DNA from: Toxotes chatareus | Lineage: Eukaryota > Chordata > Actinopteri > Toxotidae | DNA: 64,000 nucleotides | Direction: 5' to 3' | Assembly: GCA_016801885.1 (NCBI GenBank) | Contig: CM028905.1 | Location: forward strand, 14,930,090 to 14,994,089 | Shown here: positions 12,001-22,895 of the stretch, piece after piece | Numbering within the stretch: the stretch's first letter is position 1 | Layout: each line of letters starts with the position of its first letter | The notes under the pieces: model-generated | Seen by the model: the letters and a program-made list of their open reading frames with translations, nothing else | Told to the model about the DNA's origin: nothing | Database searches by the model: none | Position numbers and translations under genes: made by a program

Positions 12001-12299
12001 AGGAGGAATTCACTCAAAGATGTATCAGGGTATCAGGTTTCTGTTTTTGTTTTATAAGGTCAGCTCTGATAGTTGCCTTATGAAAGGCTTTGTTTACACC
12101 ATCTCTGGCAGCGACATATTGATTTTGTTCACATATTGATATGTCATTGATCAGTTCAGGTGATTTTAAGGCCTGAGGAATGTGTCTCCACTGTCTGGGG
12201 CCCATATAAATCTCCGTCATTTATATCCAAGGTTTGATCTAATCTTAACCAAATGTGTATTTTACTGTTTTACTGGTGAAATTTAACAGCAAAGATGAA

Positions 12300-14800
12300 C
12301 TGCATTCATTTTTGTCTTGTAGCATAGGCAGTATGGTATATCTGATCATGGCAGAGTGGTTATGGATATAAAACTCAAAGATTCAATAAACCAGGCTCAA
12401 CAGTGAATGAACTGTCTCCTCACTAAAGATATAGAGAAAAGAATGAGACACTAAACAAGTTTTATGAGTGCAGAGGAAAGCCAGGGAAATATCTTGCATA
12501 CCTTGCTAAAAAAGAGTAGAGTTCCAGCCAACAGGAGCCATTGTTGATGCTAAGGGCATCAGGGTATATGAGAACAGATTGATACATGACTGAAAGAAGG
12601 AATTTTATACAGCTTTGTACTCTTCTTAACAAACAAGTGATGCAGTTAATGGAAGACTTTTTTTCTCAGATCAATCTCCCAACACTATCAGAGAAACAGA
12701 AAAGTCTTTTCAGACTACATATTTATAAGAGATGAAGTTATTTTGTGCTTTTAAACATCTCCAGAGTGGAAAGTCACCAGGGCCTGATGGTTGCAAATTT
12801 CAGGACTTCAGGAGTCTAAGGACTTCTTCCTGTAGACCCATGGCTTTGTTAAATGTGGACTGAAAAGTGCTTTCTACTCGTTTAGAGGACCTTTTTCCCA
12901 ATCAAAGTAAATTTAACTAACATGCCTGCTGCCATTACTTATGGCTTAACAAAAAGTACTGTCCTATGCATAGAGGTACTGGACAGGGCTGTCCTTCACT
13001 TCTCCTATTTGCATCAGCTGTCAAACCGGTGGCTGAGGCCATTAGAATGAAGCCTTCCATGAATAGTTTGCAGGTTAGAAGGGTACAGCATAAAATAACT
13101 CTGTATGCTGATGACATGGTAGCGTTTTTATCTAACTCTGAGACATCAGTCCCAGCTCTCATTAAGATGGTCAACCTGTTTAATAATTTTTCTCAGTACA
13201 AGATTAACTTCAGCAAATCAGAGGCTATGCCCCTGGGTAGTCTTACTGCCATATCTAATACTACGCCATCCCTTCTTTACAAATGGTCGCCTAAGCCAAT
13301 TCTGTTTCATTATTGGTAAAATAAGACAAGATATAGCGTATCAAAAACTCACTTCCTGTTTCTTGGTTGGGACATATAGCTCTAATAAAAATGAATGTGT
13401 TACCCAAATTATCTTATCCCATTCAAATGACTCCTGTATTATTTTTAAATAGGATTCTAAAAGATTTAAATAGTTGGCTCAGCTCTTTCACTTGGAATTA
13501 ATGTAGACCTAGACTAAAAATGGCAGTACTGCAGCTGCCAGGCTCTATCAGGAGCTTAGATTTGCCAAATATCAAAATATACCAGCTGTGTGCTCATTCA
13601 GGGTTTATTTCTGAAGGAATAGAGAAGAAAACTTTCTCTGTTGGCCGCCCGGTTAGCTCAGTTGGTAGAGCATGAGACTCAATCTCTCAGGGTCGTGGGT
13701 TTGAACCCCACTCCTGGCGGCACCACCTCCCATAGGCTTACCACCCGTAGGAGGTGCCATAGGACTTCGGTGCATTGTGGACTGGGCGGCAGTCGCCCTC
13801 GTGACCTGGGCCTAGACCCAGATAAGTGGCAGATCATGACATGACATAACTTTCTCTGTTTGGCTGGACATTAAATCATCATTATTGAAATGTCATAACC
13901 ATGTGTTAAAATTTTAAAATAGCAACATAAGAGGTAATTGTGGCAATCCAAAATAATCAATGATCTGAAGGCAAGCGATCAGCCCACCATCTGTAAAGGA
14001 AGTTCAAATTAATTAATTGATTGACAATCTTGAATTTTTGCCATGGACGTTGGATCCATGCTTCCGGCAATGGAATAACAAAGATATAAACATAGTAAGA
14101 GACTTATTTTCAGATAATAGTCTAATGGAATTTGAACAACTGATAAAGAAACACCAACCCCCGAAACAAGATTTTTTCATTTCTTACAAACATGGAATTA
14201 CATTTCAAAGAGTATGCTCATCGTCAGACGCCTGCTATTGAGAAAATGCTGCTTCAACAACCACAAAAGGTATCTCTTAATTTGTTTTAAGGTTTAATGC
14301 ATGGAATGTCTCTTACTAATACAGAGAGTTAAAGGTGCATGAGAGAAGGAACTGTCAGTGACTATTCATGAGGAGACACAGAAGGACATTTGGAGTTACG
14401 TTAAAAAGAAATCCATCTGTACTCAAACAAAAGCCATCCACTTGAGATTCATACAAAGAATCCATATAGCCCCTAATCGCAGGCATTCCTTTAATCCCTC
14501 ACTTTCTCTTGTGTCTCAAATGTAAAATAGATACTTACCCAACTACATATGGCCATGTAGTAAATTACACAAGTATTGGTCCGAAATACTATGTGAACTG
14601 GAAAATGAACACCGCAAAGTGGACTAGTGGTAAAGGTCTTTCTGTTAAGGGTTATTGTAAAGTTAGATTTAGGTTGGGTCCTTTGGAATATAGTACTCTT
14701 CATACCAAGGCAGATCAGGTCAGTAAAATCTGGCAGCCTTGTTTGTATTATCTCAGACCTGATTTATCTTTTTTCTTTGAGCTGAGCTTTATTTGATTGT
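12300..14800 (+). mobile_element. L1-type LINE remnant (ORF2), split by a SINE
   Basis: In order along the plus strand: an endonuclease-end-like piece near 12330-12400; 'FFSQINLPTLSEKQK' near 12660-12705; 'GKSPGPDG'-like sequence near 12770; then an open segment at 12966-13319. That segment contains 'RGTGQGCPS' and 'LYADDMVAFLSNSETS', the RT domains with the ADD motif, and 'KINFSKSEAMPLGSL', which is characteristic of fish L1 ORF2. C-terminal pieces continue at 14017-14241 and about 14500-14700 after a SINE insertion. Many stops and frameshifts. A pseudogene-grade remnant in the stox2 intron. Confidence 0.75.
13643..13847 (+). repeat. tRNA-Lys-type SINE inserted in the L1 remnant
   Basis: The head resembles tRNA-Lys: GCCCGGTTAGCTCAG, an A box TAGCTCAGTTGGTAGAGC and a B box GGTTTGAACCCC, with a deleted anticodon arm, so it is not a functional tRNA. 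A non-tRNA body of about 130 bp follows. A 13-bp target duplication AACTTTCTCTGTT flanks it exactly (13630-13642 and 13848-13860). The flanking copies look identical, which points to a moderately recent insertion into an older L1. Confidence 0.85.
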
Positions 14801-14879
14801 TGATAGTTTGTTAGTATTACTTCATTATTTATTGATAACAGCTACAGATATCCAGCTGTGGTAATGACAAAGAACTGCT

Positions 14880-15240
14880 AGTTTTATAACCACAGCTAAA
14901 ACAGTTAATCAATTAATCCATATGTTGATTTGTCAATTTACAAAAGTTTAATCAGCAAGTATTTGGTAATTGTTTCAATTCATTCATTTTCATTTTTTTT
15001 AAACAAAAGGGGCTAAAATTCATGAGGTCTAGTATCTCCAGTGTAAATATTGATGAGAGATTCAGAATCAGAACTTCTAAAAGCAACAGTCACAATATCT
15101 AAGGCCTGACTTCCTGACAGGTAGCGACCAATCAACATCGGCATTAGCATGTGTCTCCACCTGCACCTCTGGTGAAACTTGTGATCAGATTGTTAAATTC
15201 CAAAAGGTTCGCATACTTTTTCTTGCCACTGTACATCTGC
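14880..15240. repeat. Fragments of a hAT-type MITE and a Tc1-like end
   Basis: About 14890-15010 has repeated 'GTTAATCAATTAATC' words like those of the hAT MITE family also present at 29530-29741. About 15195-15236 reads 'TTCCAAAAGGTTCGCATAC' followed by TTTTTCTTGCCACTGTA. This is a Tc1-like terminus of the same type as the end at 7868-7907. Confidence 0.45.
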
Positions 15241-15714
15241 TCACAACAGAGGATGTTAGGTGAGTAGACAGTACTTCAGACACAATGTAACCACATGCAG
15301 CTGAGAGCACCTCTGAATGTGGTCTGAGTAACTGGCTCTCCAATGTATCCTAAGGCCTAAAAGTACAGGCTTAAACTACACTGACAAATATTGGACTTAA
15401 AGCTACAGTGTGTAATATTCTTCAGCTGAAATGGTGGAGGGGTGCTGTCAAAGGCCTTAATGAGTGACCCCTCTGGCAGCAGAGCTGAGATGTTCCCTGC
15501 TAAAGTTCTAACCAATCAGAGAAGAACAAGGAGTCAGGATGGGAGCTCACGGCTGTCAATTAATAAGTGAATGCACTTCTGGTCTACCACTCCTTTCGCA
15601 CCAAAGCTTCAAGTATTAGAAGCTGGAAGATCTCAATATGGATGACTCACAGGCTAGCAAGCTCCAGATTCCTCCTGAGACAGTGAATCCCACAAGGGTA
15701 AGTAAGCAATGAGT
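15241..15714. other. Non-coding stretch, nothing recognised
   Basis: No gene or clear repeat seen. Confidence 0.4.
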
Positions 15715-16420
15715 AAAATGAATTTGTATAGCACATTTCGCAGATACAAAACCACAAAGTGCTTTATATCAATAAAAAAAATATAAATATGAAAAAATAG
15801 CAAATATAATAAACAGCTAAAAATTAAAATCACAGAAACAACAAACAAATGAGGACAGAGACACAAAAACAAAAAGTAGAACAAAAAGTTCTGAACACAG
15901 ATGAGGACCTGAACCAATAAAAAACAATAAATAAAATGGGAAGGCTGACCAAAGGTCTGTATGAATAAAAATGTGTTCAGCTTCTTCATAAAGATCTCAC
16001 AAGGAGTCTAAGGATTGCAATAAGGGGAGGGCATTCCATAAATTAGGTGCAAAAACTTGAAAAGCAGGGTCACCATGGGTTTTATGGTAGGGCACCCAGT
16101 AGGTTTTGATCAGCAGACCTAACAGCCCTATTGGCCATGTAAAGGAGGAGGAAGTTAGCCACATACTGGGGTGTTTGGCCATGCAAGGCTCTAAAAGTCA
16201 GCATCAGAATTCAAAAATGGATATGGAATTTACATAGGGGCCAGTGCAGAGAGGATAAATTGCAGTGATATGTGAAAAGTGTGTGTTAAATATATGTTAA
16301 AAGCCAAGAAGATGCATTTTGGACTGTATGGAGACAGTTAAAAGAAGTTAGATTCAAATAGGTAAGAAGTTCAACAGCACAAAAAGAGTCTGACCACAAT
16401 AGCAATAATAACTAGAACTG
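15715..16420 (-). mobile_element. LINE 3' end with polymerase C-terminus, minus strand
   Basis: The minus frame 16182-15997 contains 'THGDPAFQVFAPNLWNALPL'. This matches the conserved C-terminal block of teleost L2/CR1-like LINE polymerases ('..RAFxxxAPxLWNxLP..'). Continuing on the same strand, the left end carries a 'GTATAGCACATTTC...AAAGTGCTTTATA' module shared with other repeats here. It is 5'-truncated and broken by frameshifts. Confidence 0.6.
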
Positions 16421-16599
16421 CAGGCAGGTATTACAGTCGGTCCAAGAGCACTGCACCATTTACACACAGAGGCCCGTTGAGGTGATACAGGTGCAGTCTA
16501 AGTCTCAGGTTAAGAGCAGCACAGAGACTGGAAAACAGTTCCTCAAAGTTGGAATATTTCTGAGGGATATTTCACTGTGGCATTCAAGAAAGTATAGTT

Positions 16600-17075
16600 A
16601 ACCTTGCCTTCGACTTCAACCTAAGATGAGTCTGAAAAAGTAGGTTTCACGTATGTTCAGCGTTTTGTAAAAGCACCACCTGTAAACTATATCAGTGTAG
16701 CACAGTAAACTACTGGCCCAGAGTATAAAAACTCTTCGAATAAGTCGTGATTATGAGAGTAGAAAGATAATACATGCAAATTTTCATGCAGATCGCACAT
16801 ACAGCCTAAGAGTAGTCTGGAAAAATAATTTTATTAGATTTCATGATTTTGCAAAAAAAAAAAAAAAAAAAAAAAACACCACCTATTGGCTGACTGACAT
16901 CAAATTTCCCAGAACCTCAGTAGAGCATGGGAAACTACTGAGCCAAGTTTAATGTCAATATGTAATTGCTGCAACATTTGCAACACTTCCAGAGGCCATA
17001 GATTCTATATGCAAAGTTTTATGCAAATCAGACTCACAGCCTAGGAGGTCATTTATGAGGCAGCAAACAAACAAC
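16600..17075 (+). repeat. Non-coding repeat made of two related halves
   Basis: About 16630-16860 and 16870-17070 share ordered words: 'CACCACCT', 'AAACTACTG.CC.AG', 'ATGCAAATTTTCATGCAGATC' versus 'ATGCAAAGTTTTATGCAAATC', then 'CACAGCCTA.GAG'. A 24-A run (about 16855-16876) separates them. A partial tandem duplication inside a dispersed repeat is likely. Confidence 0.55.
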
Positions 17076-18322
17076 AAAAATAAATCAGACACTGTCTGCG
17101 CTTGTTGGTGTAGAACTTAACTCTCCTTATTATCTGATTTCTCTGACATACCCCGTTGTCCAACAGGAGACATCCCACACGTTAACTATAATGTCTGCTC
17201 ACATCATGCAGGGCACGATGCTCCAAGAGCCTCAGTGCACCAACACAGGTCTAGAGGACCTGTGGTCATCATTAGCTAATGCTAAGTTATACACATTCAT
17301 GCATCACTGCATAACATAAAGAAACACCTCTCACTACCTGCGTTCCACTCAAGGTAACAACAATCTGCAATGAATGGACACACATGGGCACAAATTGCCA
17401 TGGATACTGAATGGTATCCATGGCAACAACCATCATCAGTTCCCCCAGTTAAGTCGGTGGCTGTGAACATGGAAGTAGGGCTCTTCTGATCTGTGTTTTG
17501 TTTTGGGGTTTTTTTTAAATCGACGGTACAGATGCACTTATCATACTTGGCATCAAAGGCATGTTAAAGGGGAAATCCTCTATTTTTTTTTACCTTAATT
17601 TATTCAGGGAAGTTCCACTGAAAGCAAAATCTTGCAAACAAGAACGCCTTGACCACACTTACACCACAGTTACAAACATTCACATCCAAAGCTGCCCAGT
17701 GCAACCAAGTGACCTGATCCTCACTGGGCTGCTCCACAAGAGCAGCACCTAGTTCAGGGGCCTTTCTCAAGGCCAACCCAATGGTGTGGGAGGACCAAGG
17801 GCCCAGACCTGCCAATCATACACCTGCTTCACTGCCCATCTACTCATCATAAGGAGTACCACTCAGCGTGAAGAAACAGCTACATGATGTCAGGGGGAAA
17901 GCGTTAACTCTTAATGTGTAGGATACCGAGTTTTTTTTTTTTTATTTACTCATGCTACTAATGCCAAAAGTCAGTATATTTCAAACTCTGCCACATTGAT
18001 TTGGACCATTTTTTTCTAAATCTGTCCCTTGTCAGCCCAGAAACTTTATGGAGGCAAACACTAAATCCCTGGAGTACCCTTTCACAACATTTTTTATACT
18101 GATGCATTTACAGCGTGGTCATAAGTAAATACTGTGTATGAAATGGTAAAACGATCTCTCTAATAAGACGTAAACAATTTTGTTTTTAAGCAAGAATATC
18201 AGAGCTCCCAAACAGCACACAAACAGCTTTCCATAGTATTTCTCCCAGTCAAACCAGTGTAAACTCATTTTCAGCCAGTGGTAAGTCCTAGCAGCACTTC
18301 TGTCTGTGTGGTCATACAGTAC
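17076..18322. other. stox2 intron between inner first exon and upstream repeats
   Basis: Mostly unremarkable. It contains the 13-bp hairpin at 17395-17426, a T run near 17932-17944, and no recognisable coding exon. This is the start of the intron that should lead to the shared stox2 exons outside the window. Confidence 0.5.
17395..17426. repeat. Perfect 13-bp hairpin
   Basis: TTGCCATGGATAC and GTATCCATGGCAA are perfect inverted copies separated by TGAATG. No gene or terminator context. Possibly part of a small inverted-repeat element. Confidence 0.8.
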
Positions 18323-18515
18323 CTGTGTGTATGTAAGCAGGTGGACTCTGACACACATACTGCGGAGGGTAGTGGTTCCTCTTGCTGTGTTTGTGGATTA
18401 TGTAGTCCTTCTCACTGCGCGAACGCCGGCTTCTGTGAGGTTCTATAGAGGCTGCTGGTGGCAGATCAGAGCTGGGCCATGCACGCCTCAGCGTGCTGCT
18501 GCTTGTCTTCTTCAT
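18323..18515 (-). CDS. stox2: Storkhead-box protein 2, inner alternative first coding exon
   Basis: The reading starts at ATG 18515-18513 with 'MKKTSSSTLRRAWPSSDL' and goes on to 'RSRSEKDYIIHK' and 'QSPPAYIHTG'. This closely resembles the start of the shorter vertebrate STOX2 isoform (human, from memory: MKKTRSTTLRRAWPSSD...RSRSEKDYRLHK). I chose this Met over the one three codons upstream because of that match. The exon ends ACAG|GTACTG at 18323/18322 after 64 codons plus one base (phase 1). STOX proteins are nuclear winged-helix DNA-binding proteins. The winged-helix exons are not in the window and should lie to the left. This exon lies about 12 kb downstream of the other first exon and implies a second promoter. 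Confidence 0.85.
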
Positions 18516-19800
18516 CCTCCCCACACTGGGTGGCAGACAACAGAGAGAAAATCTATCTGCAAGACTGAGTCAAAATTGGTTTTCCACAAGCAAACTTTGG
18601 AGTAATTGGGCCCAGTGGTTGGCCCAACGGTGCAAGTTCCCAGTTCCTCACGTAAATTCCATTGTGGAGGATTAGTGGTAATAAATCAGCTAATGAAAAT
18701 TAAACAACCACCATGTTGTGAAGTAAAGAATTCCTGTCCCAGTTAGACCAGACTCCCTCATGGTCATGTCAGTGGTGACATGACCACAAAGTCCAAAGAA
18801 TGGTTCAGGAGAGCATGCTGAGCAGCATGTGCTGGGGGATGTTACCTCCAACTCAGCATACACTCCTCTCCTTCCTCCTGCTGCCTTTCCTCTCAGGTCA
18901 CACCAAATCCACCATGGAACGACTGTTGATCTGTCAGCTAGTGCTTCTGTATTGTATCTTGATTCACACACTCTTTCACTCTCACACACACACACACACA
19001 CAACAAACAGACACTTAGCAGTGACAAGCTGAGGCGTCTACACCTCTCCAGTGACTAGCTGTTAGCCTAGCCTGGTGCCTTTGCTCAGAGTCAGATTCTT
19101 GTGGTCTTAGCTTTAGCCTAAGAATGAGGGATGAGGGGATGGTGCTGTTTGAATCAGTTGAAGGGGGTCGCTGGGTAGGGAGAGCGGTAAAAAGACAAGC
19201 CTGGATCCCTGTCAGACAGACAAAAGCCTGTGCAGCAAAGGGAGGGAGGGAAGAAAGGAAGGAGGGAGTGAGGGAGGGGGTGCTAATACAAAAGAAAGTG
19301 AGAGGGAAAGAGGCTGCTCAGCCAGCCGAGGGAGGAGAGAGAACGGCACAATGTCCATGGGAAAAGCACATACACTCCTCCGTTCTACCTCCATCCGTCC
19401 GTGAGCATTCCTCCAGGACTCCTTTCACACACACCAGCTGTTAATCCTCAGGGAATAAGTGTGTGTGCGTGTGTGACAGTGTACGCAAGCTGAGCAAAGG
19501 GGTGATGGAAGACGTGTAAAAGCGAGAAATCCACAAACAGCAACATTTAGTCAGGAGAAAGGGTTAATCCAGAGTGGAGCGAGCAATGCCTCTGCTTCTC
19601 TTTGTCTTCTCTTCCGTCCGTGTCTCTCGCTTTCTGCCTTTCTGCCAGTTCGCCTATCTGCACTCACTCCGTGGCTCACCGTGTTGTTGTGGGAGAGCAG
19701 GGAGGGGAGGGGTGGGAGAGTCCAATAACACAACCCAAGCTTCCCCCCCCCCCCGTTCTTAAAGCTCAATGGTGCTGCCCATTCAGAGAAAACACACTGA
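18516..19800 (-). promoter_or_regulatory. Probable 5' UTR/promoter region of the inner stox2 first exon
   Basis: Directly upstream of the inner first exon on the minus strand. It contains a CA run (about 18985-19003), a purine tract of GGGA/GAAA units (about 19235-19280) and a GC-richer segment (about 19560-19760) with a C run at 19742-19754. No TATA box was identified. The transcription start cannot be placed from sequence alone. Confidence 0.4.
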
Positions 19801-20465
19801 TATCATATGGCTAAGGACTGCTCTGTGAGAACACTTGAGCTTCTCAAAAGAAGCTGAAAGGGAAAATGCTAAGACGTGTGTGTGTGTGTTCTAAATCTTG
19901 TTGGATATAAGCCAAGTCCATGAGCCAGCCAATCAACATGGGGCGTTTAAGTTGACTCTTTAGTTAGCAATACACTGACCAAATGCTGCAACACACTCAG
20001 CAACCCAAGCAACAGACAGTATTTCTAGTCAGTAATGTGCTGTAGCTTAGTGTCAGCAGCACAAACACACTGTTGTAAGCCTTCAGCTCAAGATCACCAA
20101 AAACAACTTTCTTTGGTAGTACTGCGTCATTACACCCAGCAACATGAGCTCAGCCACCACACAAGTTCATGTTAAAGACACGTGTGAACACAAACAGCAG
20201 TAGCCCAGTCTGTCCACATTGTACACTTCAGGACCGCTACAGTCATTGTCATTGTCTACTGAAGGGTACAGTCGTCACATTCAGGATTTCTCGGCCAGTT
20301 TCGTTGTGCAGTCTACATGTACAATGACATTAAAGACTTATTCAGTGTCAGATTCAGTGTTTATTTATTCGAATTCTGAATATGAAATGATTGTGTCTAA
20401 CGATTATTCAAAGATAATCCAACTCATCAATGAAATGTGAAGGGGGGTTTTGGTAAAACTGACAT
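19801..20465. other. Non-coding stretch of stox2 intron
   Basis: Contains a GT run near 19877-19890 and a 'TGTACAATGACATTAAAG' phrase near 20310-20340, like the tails of other fish repeats. No coding exon recognised. Confidence 0.4.
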
Positions 20466-20469
20466 TATT

Positions 20470-21180
20470 CAGCTTATACTCAGGGTCCAACATAACATTT
20501 TTTTCTTACTGGCCCGCTTGGCCAGTAGATTCAAGTCTTACTGGCCCCTTGTGCATTTTCACTGGTCCAGCCACCAAAAAATGAAATGACTTTTTTTTAA
20601 ACAAAACCGTGTTTATTTCTTGAAATTGTTCACATTTAATTGTCAATCACATTTAATACTAACAGAACAGTGAGAACAAAAAAGGTGTGTGTCTATGTGT
20701 CTCTGTCTGTCTGTCTGTCTGTGTGTGTGCTTGTGTGTCTGTATCATCATGTGTGTATCATAGAATTTACACCTTCGTCACACCACATCGGAGATGAACT
20801 GGGAGCCCACATCCACCCCGTTCTTCTTGAGAGGCGCGACAGTTTTTTCAAATGCCACAAAGGGCTGCTCACTCTTAATTATGTGATACGCGGCATTGAT
20901 CAGTTTCTCGATCCACTATTTTCGTTTTCGGTCTCCGCGTCTTGCCCAGATGTTAATCGGGCCTGATGAAGGGTTGTCCGCCGCACACTTAGCTAACAGA
21001 CAGTTCAGATGATGTTTGCTTTTGTCATGGGCGTCCAGTGTATGCTTCCGATAGTTGTCGGTGCCTTTGACAAATGATCCACCGCGGTCAGCCCTTGCTG
21101 GAAACTGTCGACAAACCTGATAATACATCATTCCGTCGCCGTGGTTCAGCCAAGCATATCGTTCCCTTTACTTCCCCTCT
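20470..21180 (-). pseudogene. TTF-type zinc-finger (ZNF862-like/hAT-related) gene fragment
   Basis: On the minus strand one frame gives 'WLNHGDGMMYYQVC', then 'GTDNYRKHTLDAHDKSKHHL'. This fits the Cys2-His2-like TTF zinc finger found at the start of ZNF862-like, hAT-derived proteins. Downstream in another frame (about 20905-20775) is 'INAAYHIIKSEQPFVAFEK' followed by 'NGVDVGSQFISDVV' and a TGA near 20780. The frame change between the blocks and the lack of any transposase core mark it as a broken fragment. The left end repeats a 'TACTGGCC' word. Family assignment is from recalled similarity. It may be a repeat that captured host-like domains. Confidence 0.5.
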
Positions 21181-22895
21181 CAGTCCCGTAGGACTCTCTC
21201 GCTGACATTTTTCCGAGTCACTTTCGATTTTCTCGCGTGCGTTCGTTGTACGGGCCGTGACTGGCCAATCACTGTAATCAGTATAGTGACTTGCCAGCGG
21301 GACATGGGTTGTGTCGAACCCTGATACTCCACTCAAACATTTCTGACGTGACAGGAGACACACACCTAGAATAGGACTTATTTAGTCACAGTTTGTGAAT
21401 GCACAATCCTGGTCGAAATAACAAACTGTTTTTTCCACTCTCAATTGAGATTTTCTCTCATGGTTGTTAAGGACACCATTTTTTGACTGCTGCTAAACTG
21501 ATACATATAATATACTGATACTAATAAGGTGATGAATAGATGTGCCTAATTATTTAGAGGTAAGAGGTAATGACCCACTGAGCTAAATGAACAGCGGCTC
21601 TTCCACTTCTTCCCAGCATTTTCCCTGGCAGTGGTCAGCACAGCAAGACTGGTTCTTTTTATTTTGATGGTGAGCTTTAGTTCTGAGACATCGCCGTCTA
21701 GGCTCAGAGTGGGATACAGTAGCATGGTGCAAGCCTATCTTTCAGATGAATGCTTAATGAATGATGTTCTGCCTGAAATGCTGAACCGGTGGGAAAACCC
21801 ACAGGGTGTGGCAATGGTCGTCTATGATGTACAATGTGAACATACTGGTGAATCAGTAAATCCCATTTAGTACATGCTTTGTTGATATGTGCTCTGTAAA
21901 TGATCTTATACTGGATGAGGTGTGTTTGTCTTTTTGGACATGTTAAAAGTACTTTCACAGACCTCGGTCCAGAAGTCAGCACCTGAACTGATTGTTAAGT
22001 TTAAAGTTTCCCACTTTAGCTCTGGGAGAGAGACTATTGAATCTATGTTAATAAGAATGTATGAAATCTTCAGCAAGAGATTCTGTAAAAAGCTTTTCTT
22101 TGTTTTGTAGTGTTATGCATTTTAGAAACTGCAAGCTATTGGTTGTGCTAGGTTTGAATTTTATTATATATTTTAATTGGAAACACAAAAGCTTCTCTAT
22201 CTTTGCAGAATGATAGATTCCAATGGACTGGAGTAAGGGTTTCAAGTTACACGGGACCAACTCCTGCATTAGAGGTGAAATCATGAATTTGTTCCAGTTT
22301 ATGGAGTAATTAGACAGTTTTGAAAATAAACCAAGGTTTTGTGATTTATTGGAGGCAAACATGAGACTTCTGGGGGAATAGCAGCACATCATCTCCATAT
22401 GGGGGGAAGTTTATGTTGTGTTACCAAGCTGAACTATGTAGGTTTTGGTGAACACCACAAAGTGGTTCAATGAATTTTGCAAATAACAGTGTACAAAGTG
22501 TGTCTGTTCTGTAGGTAAGTTCTATAGAAACTGCACTTGGGCATAGTTTTTGTGCATCAAGTTTCATTTTAACAACACATTTTCGGGGCTTTACACTCAT
22601 GAACCTTTACACATTCATTAGAAATCATGGAACTTGATACCTTATATGGGTCTTGGGCATAGTTGTGGCATAATGGCGAGGGCAACAAAGTAGCCTCTGC
22701 AGTACTTTTCACTCAGATGTATGATAATTGGTAAGCATGGGTATTATACAGTATGTAGATTTATAAAAAAGTGTCCAGTGGTCATCAAATTCCTCAGCCT
22801 AAAAAAGCCTGAAGACCTTCATGATATTGTACTGTGAAGCTTGTCAAGTCTGAAGGCAAAAAGCCAGGGGTCCCAGCTCCTTTTAGGGTCTATCT
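21181..22895. other. Non-coding stretch, possible old repeats
   Basis: GC-richer around 21130-21310, perhaps a continuation of the zinc-finger fragment. The remainder is AT-rich. No supported gene. Confidence 0.4.

Noticed and set aside
13643..13720. Functional tRNA-Lys gene
   Set aside because: The anticodon arm is deleted, the acceptor stem does not pair well, and a SINE body with target duplications follows.
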